Positions 19,420 through 32,000 of a stretch of 64,000 nt of DNA are shown piece after piece. The notes under the pieces are model-generated. The model made no database searches and was not told the DNA's origin. It was given only the letters and a program-made list of their open reading frames with translations. The stretch comes from Dermanyssus gallinae. Its lineage: Eukaryota > Arthropoda > Arachnida > Mesostigmata > Dermanyssidae. Both the position numbers and the translations under genes were made by a program. The stretch spans positions 227,001-291,000 of the forward strand of contig QVRM01005270.1 in NCBI GenBank assembly GCA_003439945.1, given 5' to 3'. Position 1 is the stretch's first letter. The number at the start of each line of letters is the position of its first letter.

Positions 19420-21745
19420 TTTTTTCCTCGAGGACGTCGGCCCTCGGCGATGGCCGACTGCGGTTGCTGTTGACCTGGATGAATTTCGGGCTATTTATTT
19501 TGAGGTGTGAAGCCACCCGACTCGCTCGATTTGGACTGTGTCCTTACCGTGTGCTTCGGGATCGTGAAGCCGTCGTCACCCACGATACTTCTCTTCTCCC
19601 TTTGCAGTCTAGATGGGTTTTCTCGCATTTGATGCTGTGCGACACTGATCAGAGGGGCAGTTTTCGCTGACGAAGCAGCATTCGCCTGCTTCTTAATTGC
19701 CTGTATCATCACTTTAAACTTCAAGCAGGCCATGGAGTTGGCTACGTGCCCTTCTTTCTTGCACGTGTAGCACTTGGCTGCGAAAGTGCAGTTTTTTTAT
19801 AATGTGGCCGACCTCTTCGCATTTATGGCACCGCTGGCCGTCAACTCTCGCCTCTCTGCACGCCCTAGCCAAGTGGCCGATCTTCTGGCAGTTTAAGCAC
19901 GTTGGTATCTTCACCCACTTCTCGGGCATGCATACCATCGTGCCCAGTGTCACCTCCTTCATATCATTCAGACGCTTGGCCAAGACGCGTGGGAGCGTGA
20001 CGAGCCGTTCCCAGACGTTATTGCCTCCCATCCACGCCTTCTCCTCTACGCTAAGTGCGTTCTCCGAGGTGAAACCGAGCACTGCGCTCAGCTCTTTGCG
20101 TAGTTTGAACCTTAGGAAGGGGTCCACGTTCTGTAGGACCACCGTCATTGTTACCCCTGCGGCTTCGCGGACAGTTGTTTCCACCCCTGCTCCCTTCCTG
20201 ATTATGTCCGCAAAGGCGGTCCGTCCAGCGATGCTCGTTCCGTATACATCGATCAGCGCATCAGAGCCACCGTCACCTGATGGTCTGACTCTACCCAGCT
20301 TGACCCCGGCCTGTCCAGGACTTACGTGGTCACTGATTGCCTGAAGAACTTCGCTGAATGTTTGGTCATCTTTTGTTTTCACCCTGATAGTGCTGCGTTT
20401 CATGGCAGATTCTCCAGTTTTTAAAGCACTTCGCGCTTTAGGTGGTTTGAGCCCCTTTCGCATTGCGAGCTGTACCTCGCAGCCAATCTCGTTGCAGCAG
20501 ATTTCCACAGCCCTTTGAATGTGGGGACCGTCCCAATCCTCTGAGGTGTGGAGTGCCACGGAGTCTCCGTTTGTGAGTGGGTTACTCCTTCCAATCACTT
20601 TGTGCAGCGTGCTAAGAAAGCCGGCTGGGTCCTTAACCGTTCCCCACACTCCTACAGTGAGCGTTCAAACTGTGTTGTCGAAGCCCGGATTCCCTTCAGG
20701 GCCATCAAACACCTCGAAGCCCTGACTGCTATGCAGTACTACAACTGTCCCTGCTGGCAAGTTTTGTGCAGCTGTTGCCGATGGGAACTGTGCAGTCAGT
20801 TGGTCAAGGAGATTCTTATCGCTTTCCGAGCCTTGACTGATCAACATAGCTCGTGTGTTCCGGACCCCGACGATGCTCGTCTTTGCCAGCGTAGTTCCCG
20901 TGAACACCTTAACGAGCTCTGCAGTCCGGATCTCCTCAAGCCTCTCACTTTCCACTTGTCTGTTGCACTTGGGGCACACCACATCCCCTGCTGACCCTTA
21001 AGATCTTTGTACTTCCTGAGGAGCTCCTCTTCTGCTTTTGAGCCTCCATGAGGTCGTTCGTGAGCTTTTCTTTGTGAGCGGTTGCTTGCTCTCTCGCCTT
21101 GGTGCTCTCGGCCTCTCGGGTCAGGTTTTGCATGTTGCACCAATGGACTACCACCTCGAGCCTCAGAGCAGCGGACTTAATTCTAGACTATCCTCCGTCC
21201 CCTACGGGCTTGGAACTCAACCTGAGGTATATCTTCAAAGCACTGAGAGCCGGACATGTTAAGATATCTAGGGTTTCCCTAACAGTCCTTGTGGCAGCAT
21301 GGCCGAGAGCAGCGGACTTAATGTCCAGACGCGTGTTCGGGTACTTGTTTGTTAACAGCCCAAGGGTTTTGGCCGCGTCCTGGACCTTGCAAAATGCCTC
21401 ATCGAAGTCCCTCGGTGGGTCATTCATTTAGACATTTAAGCCGGTTTTGCTCTTGTCTGCCAGCCTGGCGAGTGAGGCCAGATGGTGTTTCGCAGGGTCA
21501 TCTGGCAAATCTGGCAAGCCGAGGCCCTGCTTCCCCCTCCTACCTGGTCTCTCACTGGTGTCGATGTGTGCGTCCACATCGTCGGCCTCCGTCACGCTCA
21601 TGTCCTCCTCGCCACCTAGCGGAATGGCCGAGCTTGCCGTAACCACCAGTGACTCAATGTCCAGCTGGTCGGGGCCCTTTCCTGTTTTTGTCCACTGGGG
21701 ACCTTGGGACTTCCTTACTCGGCTCGAATGGGTTCGACATAATCG
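19420..21745 (-). mobile_element. R1-clade LINE, 5' portion (gag ORF1 and start of ORF2)
   Basis: A minus-strand LINE retaining its 5' part. ORF1 starts at an ATG at 21,740 (MSNPFEPSKEVPRSPV), changes frame near 21,668, has an in-frame TAA at 21,430-21,428 and further frame breaks, then a long open stretch (20,649-19,800). After the zinc-knuckle region, ORF2 begins in an overlapping frame with HLKINSPKFIQVNSNRSRP (about 19,510-19,450), which matches the start of the apurinic endonuclease domain (INLNRSR). It then loses similarity near 19,420. Endonuclease, RT and 3' end are absent. LINE copies usually lose their 5' end, so this is an unusual remnant, either broken by later rearrangement or an incomplete copy. 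Confidence 0.75.
19720..21740 (-). pseudogene. Gag-like ORF1 with three CCHC zinc knuckles, frameshifted
   Basis: The nucleic-acid-binding ORF1 of the LINE. Its N-terminal third contains a charged coiled-coil-like segment (LTREAESTKAREQ, KEKLTNDLMEAQKQK) and a CPKC pair. The middle includes FSEVLQAISDHVSPGQAGVK and DALIDVYGTSIAGRTAF. The C terminus has three knuckles: CLNCQKIGHLARAC and CHKCEEVGHIIKNC (both CX2CX4HX4C) and a third, CYTCKKEGHVANSMAC (CX2CX4HX5C). The second and third are only in frame after a shift at the A7 run at about 19,793-19,799. At least four frame breaks or stops make it non-functional. Confidence 0.75.
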
Positions 21746-21879
21746 AGGAGCCGCTCACCCGATAGACGAGCTGTGTCTTCTCACCAAGTTTCACCGTAGG
21801 GCCAGCAACGGGCCATCTTGGGTTTCATCATTCACTTTTGAAGAAAACCGTCAGGCAATATTTCACAGGCCACTTTAGT

Positions 21880-22260
21880 TCACAGATTTTAGTTTCGTGC
21901 GTTGTTCATAAATCGCTACCCATATTCACTGTGCGCTGTAATACTGCTAATAACGTGCGCTATAACGAATACACTATATACTATATGCCGTTACACATGT
22001 ATATCCTGCTCTCTATATACATATATACTGTGTGGTATACAATGTATATGTAGTTGGGAAGGCCGTTGGGATTCAAATTTGAGTGCGCTACGAAGGCTGT
22101 TGTGCTGAAGGGATCTTATTTAGACTTCATAGCGGCTTATCTCCTTGCTCCTCTGTCGCACGGGCACATACAGTACGCCAAAATGATCACTGAGTTTCAC
22201 ACTTCACTTTGTTATCTCACTCTCTAGGTTTACCTTCCTGAACTCACACGGGAAGGGTGA
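21880..22260. other. No gene seen
   Basis: AT-rich flank of the LINE 5' end; short (TA) stretches at about 21,975-22,050 only. Confidence 0.5.
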
Positions 22261-22329
22261 TTCCTCAGAGCTCTTTACACACACTACCGCACTCCTTGGT
22301 GCCAAACCAACGAGTGTGTATTTGGACTA

Positions 22330-22790
22330 CCTAGGAGCGCATCGGCGACACTAGCGCTAGTACTATGTCGAGAGAGAACCCTACGGGGGACCTCATATCT
22401 GACGGAATACCATTTAGTGCAGCTGTGCTGGACCGATACTTAGAGTTTAGAGAAGAAACAAACCTAATTTTGTAATGCAGAACCATACAGAAGAACCAGC
22501 GTTCGCCACAGATAAGTGGAAAATGCTCTACAAATAAATCGGATTCTATTGAGTAGGACAACCTGGCATGGTTATCACTATTATATATGTATAAAAGGAG
22601 CGTGTTACGAAATTGACGAATGTGTGTGTAAATTTTGTGGAGAATGTGACATCAACCGCTACTACTTAAGACGACGCATAATGACTGCAGTAACGTGTGA
22701 ATTACCTGCTTAGTTGGAACACTCAACTATAAGACGTGCAGATGCCTTGTAACTACCAATGATATGGTGAATAAACTGAATGATAATTGG
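22330..22790 (+). mobile_element. LINE 3' end with C-terminal zinc-finger tail
   Basis: The plus frame at about 22,568-22,670 reads HGYHYYICIKGACYEIDECV followed by CKFCGECDINRYY. This is nearly the same tail as at 48,565-48,668 (HGYHHYMCLKGECYDINDCV, CKFCGECNICRYH). Upstream, NFVMQNHTEEPA and ATDKWK parallel NFVMCNYTDGPA and SEKWQ of that copy. The 3' flanks also match (ATATGGTGAATAAAC, against CTATGGTGAATAAAT). It is therefore a 5'-truncated copy of the same family, with stops in the coding part. Confidence 0.75.
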
Positions 22791-22799
22791 TTTGTCGAT

Positions 22800-23900
22800 A
22801 GGATGACTGGAACTTTTGCAATCGCAGATTTAGTGAAGATATGTCAGGATAAAAAGCATGATACAACCATTTTCGGTAATTTTGCTCTCACTTAAAAAAA
22901 CAATCAGTTCCAGAATTGTTGCTGTCGATAGGTTCGACTAGGGATTCGACAGCGCTTCTGACGTTAAATGCAGTGGAGCGCTTATTTTTAGAGGACGCGC
23001 GTCCATTGTAAAGCAAGCTTGATTATTAAATGGTATACATTTTATACGTTACTTAGAGCAATTGCAGGGACAACAACAACAACAGCAAAAACAACAAAAA
23101 TAACATTAACAAACGTTTTATTTCTCCACTTGGGTGCGCACCATGTACTTAGATAGTACTCGCATGTTTGTAATGCTGTTTCTGCCTACAGCAGAGTCAA
23201 ACGCTTTCCTTCTTTTCTGAGAAAGTTATCTTGTAAATTTTCTAACCGCACTGACTCGCCGTACTTTGTCCTGTTTGAAACTAGTATTACTCAGCCAGCC
23301 GTTGAAGAACTTGCCGCAAATGAATTAAACTTTTCACGTTATTAGTGACAGTCAATTTTTATTGATGAAGCTTAAAGGGATTATTTTATTAATTGTTGTA
23401 AACGGTCCAGTCATTTTGCTTCTCTATATAAGTCGCTACGAGTCTCTTCCGGATCTTGCACAGTAAACTTAATCAATTCCTGCGTTTGATCCGCCAGTCG
23501 TACGCGTGAACGTGTATTTTCGAATGATATGACAACATTCCGTATGTCTCATTCAAACTCCGATATATTTTTATTGTGCTCAATGTTTTACTTTTCTTTT
23601 GGTACTTCCTACAGAGGATGCCGTCCTAATTTATTACTACAGAGTACATTATTTTAAGCCCGACTAAATTCGTGTTTCCTCCTACATTTTAGATTGCATT
23701 CCTTCGAAACCATAAAAGCGGTGTCTCATAGGTTATTCACTCTGTATGCTATATGTATCTAGAAACATATTACGGTTAGTACCAAACGGTTATTAGGCAA
23801 CCAAAACATGTTTCACCATTTGACATTTGACAGCACACGTGAGCACGAAAGCATAATCTTATGATCCAGTCACCTAAAAGTTGCCCTGTGCAAATGATAT
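22800..23900. other. No gene seen
   Basis: A short CAA-rich run lies at about 23,071-23,110. Nothing else was recognised. Confidence 0.5.
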
Positions 23901-24015
23901 GTTTAACAATGGCGCTACTTGGAGGCAGACATTTTTTTCATGTTTTCTAGCTCTACCTCGATGGCTTCAAGCACGAATCCGCGTGAAGTAAAACATCTTT
24001 CTCTCGTTTTTTGTT

Positions 24016-24249
24016 TTAGCTTTGGGCAAAGAAGAAATTGCATTGTGCCAAGTCGGGTAAATATGCTGGGTGCTTGTCCGGCAGGAGTCCTGATGGGCCG
24101 AGAAAAGCCTCAGTGTTTTCATCCCTGTTGGCTGGCGCAATGTCGTGGTGAAAGAAACATTGGTTAGGCTTTAGAACTCTTTCTGGGGGGGCGGTATAAA
24201 CAAGGAATACAACTTTGTAATGATAAATTATTAATAATTCGTCAATCAA
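24016..24249 (-). mobile_element. mariner transposase scrap
   Basis: The minus frame reads CFFHHDIAPANRDENTEAFL and then LPDKHPAYLPDLAQCNFFF, a decayed match to the second and third catalytic blocks of mariner transposases (FHHDNAPAH..., PYSPDLAPCDFFLF). The second Asp survives in HHDIAPA; the third Asp (LAPCD) is Asn (LAQCN). No ends were found. Confidence 0.7.
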
Positions 24250-24259
24250 TCAATAATGT

Positions 24260-26640
24260 GTCTTATTTTTTGCTTGCGCCATTTCCTCACACCGTTGTCA
24301 GCGGGATAATCGACTCAATTTTTGCGCGACCTGGATCTTAGAGCATTCGGCATGTTGTAAGAGAACCTTAGTGTTAGAGAGGAATAAACAGCATATTTAT
24401 TTACGTAAAATTAATTAAAAGTCATAATATATTGTGCTACCGAATGAAACACCGTTACTGTCAAACTAAAGACTACAACGGATCAGTTATTTCTTATACT
24501 ATACACTACACTACTATAGCAGACTGAGGCTAGCAATGCCATTCCGTAATTTTGTCAAATGTGACGGACAACCATTAAAGTTACCAATTTCCGATCAAAG
24601 AAAAGGCCTAGTTAGGGTATGCCGGCCTCTAGGTTGATCATCATTTTGCCAATTGACTCCTCTGTTAGGAGCGCAGTGGTGCGATCAGAGGACAAGATTC
24701 TAATGGCGTTCCCACACATTAAAATCCATGGAGACCTTGTGAGCAGCGATCTGAGCGCGAGCTTTATTTGTCGTTACACATTTGCCTCGACCCTCGGCCT
24801 CCACGCGAGTAAGAGCGGCATCTCCTAAAAGGGCTACTTTTTCCTAAATCACGCTGGCCAAGCTATGGCCTCTTTGGGTTTCGTTGTCGGCGTGGAAGAT
24901 TTTTGGGGCGAGGATGAACAACGCAGTTCAACTTGCTTCATCAATAATTTCCACGACGTCTTCAAGTAGATGGTGGAAAAGCCCGCCACAGGGATTCTCA
25001 CTCCCATTGGCGAGTAACCGGTGCAGAAGAGGCGGAAAAAAGATCGGTTGGTGTTGGCTCGGTAACGACCCTCCATTTGCTGGCGGCTGGCTGGCGAAGT
25101 GGGGAGAAGGCCGTACTAATGGAGCGCGGGGAAGAGGCAGCTTTTAGTCGCAAGATGCTGCAATCTTTTTCTTATGAGCCCCTCCTGAGTGAATATGGAT
25201 ACTCCTTCTCCTAGAAGAGCACATTGAACACCACGGGCATTGAAACCATATGTGAGCCATTGCTGCTGCTTCTCTAGTGAAACAGAGCAGTTGTTGGGTT
25301 TGCTGTGGGTGTCAGCTTATCACGTATGTCGTTCCAAGGAAAAAGGCCGTCTATTTTCAGCGCCATGAGTTGTTGAAATAGTCCAACCTCCCACTTTTAG
25401 TTAAGCACCGGTTAGAATTCGAGCTTGAATGGCAGCGGCGTGTCGCTCTGAGATTCCCGACCGTTACGAGGGTGGTTTCGTATAATAACCATAATGGTAA
25501 AAACATGTCGTTCCTGTGCAACGCATGCGTTGCGTCGTGAACATTGGAATTTATGAAGGATGTACAATCCAGAGTAATCAAGCCTATACAAGCAGCAAAC
25601 CGACAAAAAGAGTTGACTGAACACTGCATGACACTAACGCAAGGAATAAGGGTTTGCAATGAGACACTAGATTGTCAAGTTCAGTGTGCCGCCTCATCTT
25701 ATTATGTATTCGTTATTCCGTAAAAGACTTTGCTACAACGATTGTACCAGAAAATGGGCGCATTAATTGTTTTGACAAAAAATGTTTATGTATATCTGGC
25801 AAGGCTGTCTTTCTAGCTCAATGATTACGCAACTACTTGAAGTGCAACTACTTTAAGACCGCTAGCACAGCAAACGTAAACACGAATTGCTTAAGCCGAA
25901 ACTATTTAAATGCTTATATGTTATGTTATAGCTCTAAAGTATTGGGTAGCTTTAATAACTAGTGCATATATAATTTGCTGCAATACTCCTAATTTACGAA
26001 TAGAAAAATACACAAGTATCACCCTATAGCACCCAAACCTCAGTCGCCAACTGTATAAAAATCTATCGTTTTTTTTTAAATAATTGAAGCTTTATGGCGA
26101 GATACTCCCGTCCTTGGTACCTAGCTAAATCAACCTACTCCTGAGACCAGGTTTGTCGGCAGTGTATTTTCTCCGTTGTCTATTCCGAAGTCTTCCAGTG
26201 CTCTCTGCACAGAGTTATCATGGCTACTGATATCCAATTTCCACAAGCCTACGAATGTTTTTGACAAGTCTCGTTGTCGCTCACGCATCCCCCAGAAATG
26301 AACAGGGTACGTCCGCCAACGCTAGATAAGTCTTATTGGCTGCCCGTAATCGTCGAGACCTTTTCACAGTTTATGAGACCTTGTCATCTATTACGATGCC
26401 GTTATGCGGCGATCTTTGTTGAGCTAAATGGCTCTACCAGCGCATGCTTTTTTGAACTAGTAAGTGTGCAAATAGTTGTAAAAAACTACAATTTACGCAA
26501 ATGTCTGCAATTACGCAAAGGTCTGGCTAATGACACTCGAACTTCCGTAAAAACATTAAACTAACTAATAGTCATTGTGACGTTTCCTACTAAAGTTACT
26601 GTCCTCCACAGTCTTGAAAGTAAATCGTTAAGCATGGAAA
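24260..26640. other. No assigned gene; short unassigned frames
   Basis: Open frames at 24,619-24,828 (+), 24,849-25,076 (-), 24,884-25,147 (+), 25,357-25,659 (-) and 26,274-26,564 (+) show no domain I can recognise. Composition at 24,600-25,150 is less AT-rich and may be old LINE sequence, but no diagnostic block was found. Confidence 0.35.
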
Positions 26641-26943
26641 ATTATTGTTGCTGATAGATTTTGAATAATAATTGAAAATTTTGGATCATTTTTGAGTTGT
26701 GCGAGATAACACTATTTGCAATACTAGTGGTACAGCTAGCTTGCTGTATTGTCGCTACGCTTTTTGACGAAGCTGAAATAGGTTGTAAAGTAGTTGGTGT
26801 TGACAAACTGATTTGTAGCTCATACATAGCATGTCTGTCGTCATGTGTGCTCGAAAATAGCAAGGCAAATAGTAGATTTCCTACAGTTTGAACGAAAGGC
26901 TCAGAACTATCCATGTCCCAGGTAATCCCCAGATCGTATATAC

Positions 26944-26963
26944 CTGTAAAGTATTGCCGCCAT
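26944..26963 (-). CDS. Possible first coding exon (ATGGCGGC... then GTATAT)
   Basis: On the minus strand AAAATGGCGGCAATACTTTAC is followed by AG and then GTATATAC. A strong start context (AAA before ATG, GCG after) is followed 20 bases later by a usable splice donor. CpG-richer DNA lies just upstream on that strand (26,990-27,900), as expected of a promoter. No second exon could be assigned at lower coordinates, and the longer minus frame 26,642-26,998 reads straight through the donor, so the call is tentative. Confidence 0.25.
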
Positions 26964-27900
26964 TTTGCGCCGCTAACGTTGCTAGGTGCTTTCGCCACAA
27001 GGCAGAGTTGGCAACTCTAATTGGTTGGCGGCTAGCGAAAACGCCGTCCTGTATGTCGGCATAGCTGAATATTGTAGAGAACCTCGGCGGAGCAGTTTCC
27101 TACGACTGCTGGGGCGAAGCGTCGCAGCCAACGTTGCTAGGACACCAACTCGGTCCCTTTCCACATGAGGGTTGCTGGGGCGTCATCCTTTCTGCTGCTC
27201 TCCCCCCCGCTCTGCCCCCCCACTCCCCATCGTCTCGCTTGGCTGCTTGAGCCAGTCTACCTTAGACTACGCACCATGTGAGCGGGGAGCCTTGGGAACG
27301 AGGGAACGGCTGGGGGGAACGGCTGTCGGCGCCGCCACAACACTGTGGTTCTGAGTTTCTCACTGTCCGAAGTTAGACCCGCTGCCTCTGCGCGTGCTTT
27401 TCTGTCACCGCGAGGTTGGTATGTTGGTGTTCGTCTCTGGTTTTCCGCTCTTCCATACACAGGCAGCAAGCTGCTCGTCGAGTTTGTTCCTCAAATGCGC
27501 AAACACGTGAGGCGAGGGTACGCTCTCTACAAAGCAAGCCGCCAGCTACATACGAAAAAGACTCCTCTGTCCCTACTCTATCCAGATGATTTACTCGGCC
27601 CACTCAACCAGAACGGCGGTAGCTCCTCATCTCCACTGGACGAGAGAGGACCTCGGGGCGCTCATAACGTTACATCGTCTGCTGGACGCATGTTCAGGCT
27701 GCCAAAACGGCCGCTGTTGCTTACTATAAGTGCAACTTGGAAAACGAGGCGGTGGCGAGATATTTTGAAGCTGAACGACGTCCGTTTGCTCTCTCGACAT
27801 AATGAACATAACCAACATTGCCTACTCCCTAATTAACAGCTCCTCGAGTCTTTTAACGGCTCGGTAGCTGCGCGTCATTGCGCGTCGACATATTACGATC
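26964..27900. promoter_or_regulatory. CpG-richer block, candidate promoter region
   Basis: This block is markedly less AT-rich than its neighbours. It contains a pyrimidine-rich stretch (about 27,185-27,235) and a repeated word AACGTTGCTAGG at about 26,976 and 27,131. Open frames on both strands (for example 27,345-27,836 +) have no recognisable domain. Regulatory role is inferred from composition only. Confidence 0.3.
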
Positions 27901-28199
27901 CTTGTCGTAAAGCTGGCGAACGACAATAACGAATAAACTAATAATCGGTGACAAGCTCAAACACAGTCCGACGAAGCAGTCCGCTGCTTGAAGCAGCTTG
28001 TGAAAGCGCCGCTTCTCGGGTGTTGGGGTCTCCTTCAACTTGACCCCCGCTTGCGCTGTCATTGCAACATTGCCAACGCGAGCTCCAACCAGCCAATCAT
28101 CTAAAGTTCATGCTTGCATGCAATTCGCGTGCGCTAACTCATGATCATTGTCATTAGCATCTACCGGGTTCGATCCCTGCTGCAAATCTTCACCCGCGT

Positions 28200-28955
28200 T
28201 TTTTTCTCTCTCTCTCTCTGTGTCTATTCGGCTTCTCCGCGTGTAATTCCCGTCAACCATCCGTCCGAGTTGGTGTTGTTGTCGTTGTCGATGTCCACAT
28301 CCAGTGGACAGACACGCAAGCCGACCACCGACCTCCTATAGGAGGTCATTGTTAGCCGCCAGCCATCGAAATCTGGTAGTGAGGCCATCTGGCGGCTGCC
28401 TGTTGCAGCTGTGTCGTAACACAACCTGCTATAGCAGAGCCAGTAACAACAACAACAACAACAACTAAGGCAAGAACAACAACAAAAGCGACAGCAGCAG
28501 CAGCAGCAGCAACAACAACAACAACAACAACAAGAGCGACAACACAAGCAGCAAGAGTAGCTGCGGGAGTCGCTACAATAGCGACGCCCCTTTTCCGTCG
28601 CGGAGCAGCCAAGCTCAAGGAAGCTGCAGGCGGAGCAAGCCGTAGATAGACTGGTAGACTGGGCGTATAGAGTCAAGGGCCAACGTGGATCGGCCCGTCA
28701 GTCAGTCAACACGAGCGCAGTTTCACTCGGCAATGTCCAGCCGCTGCAACAACAGCAGCAGACAACAGTTCTACGAGCTACCCAGCAAGACAACGAAAGT
28801 CGATACAAGAACAAAAATGCACGCCAGAAGCAGTGCCGATTGTAACAGCTCATCGACATCGCAGCGACGACTGCAACGACGACAATAACTAAGTAATACA
28901 GAACTACAACAATAACAACAATAGCAAAAACAACAAAAACTACAACAACAAAAAC

Positions 28956-29032
<77 letters not shown>

Positions 29033-32000
29033 GTAATAATCTGGCCAGATACAGCACAACAACGGCAACGACAAAACCAGCGACAGAAACTGCAGCGCAA
29101 CAAACAGCAATAAAAACAATGCCAGCTCACACAACGTCGCACAACTGGTGACTGAGCTGAGGAGACAGGAGGTGGGAGGAAATTGATTACTGCCGTGTAG
29201 CCAGCCGTACCATAATTCGACGGCAAGATGCTGTTGCTGTAAAGCTGTAGCTGTAATAAGTATACATAAATAATAGGTACAATCACGGTAGCGATAAGTG
29301 TAATAGCTACCGCGTCGTGGCAACTATAGCAATTCCAGTGGGCGTCAGTGGAGGCTCGGTGGGCTTTCGATACCCGCCGTAACCTAGCGTCCGTCCGTCC
29401 GTCCGTCCATTTGTCAGTCAGACAGCTAGTTAATAGTTGGATGTACCTTGTGGTATCATCACTATCTACCTAGCTACAGCTAGCTGTTAATCTGCCACCG
29501 GCCACGCGGGCCACAAGTCTCCAATAGCCACTACCACTACCGGTTCAACCAGTAGAAGCGTAAACTTGATAGTGGTTGTTGTTCTCCTCGTCGTCGTCGT
29601 CGTCGTTGTCGTTGTCATAATAGACATAGACGCGCCACGCAATGGTGTAAGTTGTAAATGTTGCTCACATGTTGTCGTGTAGCTGCAAGCTGCAAAACGC
29701 GGATAAGGCGTTCGCGATGTCAGCCCGCTGAGTCGCTGTTGACTTCTTCCGCTCCCTTCTACATACCCTCACTCTTGTCCGTCGTTCCCTTACCCTTACC
29801 ATCGCCACCACCACCACCACCACGACCACTAACATCAACAACGACAGCAACAAATTCACCACACGAGCATAATCACGCTCACTGCGGTTCCTGTTGACGT
29901 TGCTCTTTGGCTGGTGCAGTTTCTGTTTGTTGCTGTTGTTGTTGTTTCTATTGTTGTTGTTGTTGTTGTTGTAGTTGATGTTTTATTGTCATGTCACCTT
30001 TTCTAGTGTCGCCGTTCTCTACCCAGTGTTGTTGTTGTTGTTGTTGTTGTGGTTGGAGCTGATGTTGGTAACGCCGCTGTCATTGCTGGCGCGTTCGTAA
30101 TCACCATTGTCGTCGTTGCTGTTGTTGTTGCGTTTGCGGTCGTGGTATTTTTATCTGTGATGGTGGTGTTGTTGTTGTCAACTGTATTGTTGTCAATGTC
30201 AATGTCGTCGTCGTCGTCGTCATCATCAGCGTCTGCTGATCCTACGTCAAACGCAGCAATATGAACACAAGTAGCATCCATGGCGGGAACATCGGTGGTG
30301 GCGGCGGTATCGGTATCGGTGGCGGTGGTAGCTTGTAACGTCTGACGTCTGATGCGTCAGCCCAGCTGGCTCGGCGTAGCCCGGAACAACAACAGCAGCA
30401 GCAGCTCTCCCAAACTCCGCTCTGCACGGTCGGCTAACCCGGTCCCGACTGAGCTGGCTGGATGGCTGGCTGTTTAGCTGTTTAGCTGGTTGATAGCAAA
30501 CAGAGCATTCAAAGGCACAGCAGCGGTAACAGCCGGCCGTTAGCTCGCTCGCGACTTTAACTGCCCGATCGAGCAACCACCGAATATTATTAGTATTATC
30601 ATTATATTATCATGATCATTATCATTATTATTATTGTTGGTAACCGCAACAACAACAACAACAACAACAGCAGCAGAAGCAGCCGCAGCAATAGCAGCGA
30701 CGCCAGCGGAAACCTGCGTCACCTGACGAATAGCAAAATGGGAGACGCCACCAGGAGGAAGAGTGAAAGAGAGGACAGAGGAGGTCGAACTGGTTGTCGA
30801 ACCGGTCGGTCGTCTGAACCAGCAGCAGCAGCAGCAACAGCATCGCCGGCGGCCGTGGTAGTCGATTAGTAGTAACTGAACGTCGACGTAAACGATCGCT
30901 ATAGAATCGCTATAGCGTTCGGTTGGTCGGTAGGTCGGTCGGGCGTTCGGCCGTGCGTTGTTTCGTCCGTCGAAGGACAACAACTCTCCGGCGCCGGCGC
31001 CGAACTTTTGGCTTTGTATCGGCATCGACCGGTTGCTAGCCTTCAGTCAGACGGACTCTTGTTGTCAGTCTCTCTCTCTCTTTTGATTTCCTCGATGCGT
31101 GATTATAGGAGTGACAACAGTATCGACGCAAAGCAGCAACAACAACAACAGTAGTAGCAACAACAACAATAACAGCAGGGACAACAACAACCACGATGAC
31201 AATACGCTAGATTAGTTGCAAAAGCAAGAGCAACTACCTACAACAACAATAACCTTACATACAACAACAACGACTACAATTTCAACAACAACGCCAACAA
31301 CAGCAACGCCGCTTGGAAGACGCTTGTCTCATCACGTTTCCGTCTCACCCCGATTTGTGGCCAACGAATTTCGCCTCCTGCTTCACGCTCCACGGCAAGA
31401 TCGGCACCCACGTTGACAGGGTACCACAGGGGAACAACACATGAACGCTAGAGAGTGCCCGACGGTGATGGCATCGACGGCCATGATGACAACCTTCACT
31501 ATGACCACGAAAATGACGCCATCAACGAAGACAACAACCTGTTGTTGGGCTAGTGTGGCGCGTGGTTCCATTTTGCTGCCTGATGGACGGTACCATCGAG
31601 CACTGCCATGACCTGTGCTTAATACGTCTATCCCCTGCTCTGCCACCCTGGGTGCCGGCGTTACGTATACTGTGTAGACGAACACTCTTTCACTTCAGCG
31701 ACGGCAAACAGAAATGTTGACGACGACGACGACAACGACGACGACGACGAAAAAAGAACACGCAGGAAAGAGCATCTCTTCCTCGGATTCAAGAAGTCTT
31801 CCGTCGATGGTGGTAAAGGTCTGCCGCCTCTCTGCTGATTCCCTTTCCATGTGTGTCCTCTCTCACACCTCTTCCCCCCCCCCCTCTCTCTCTCTCTCTC
31901 TCCCAGTCTCACGCACATAGACCCACTTTCTTTCCCTGTATCGGCGGCGCCCTCTGCCGGTCTGTGTGTGTATGAGTGACACAATTGCGTTATCATCAGC

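Noticed and set aside
24849..25147. Overlapping frames on both strands, possibly LINE endonuclease
   Set aside because: No diagnostic motif could be read in any frame.
28130..28215. B-box-like GGGTTCGATCCC followed by a T run
   Set aside because: No matching A box or acceptor stem; could be a SINE scrap but not callable.
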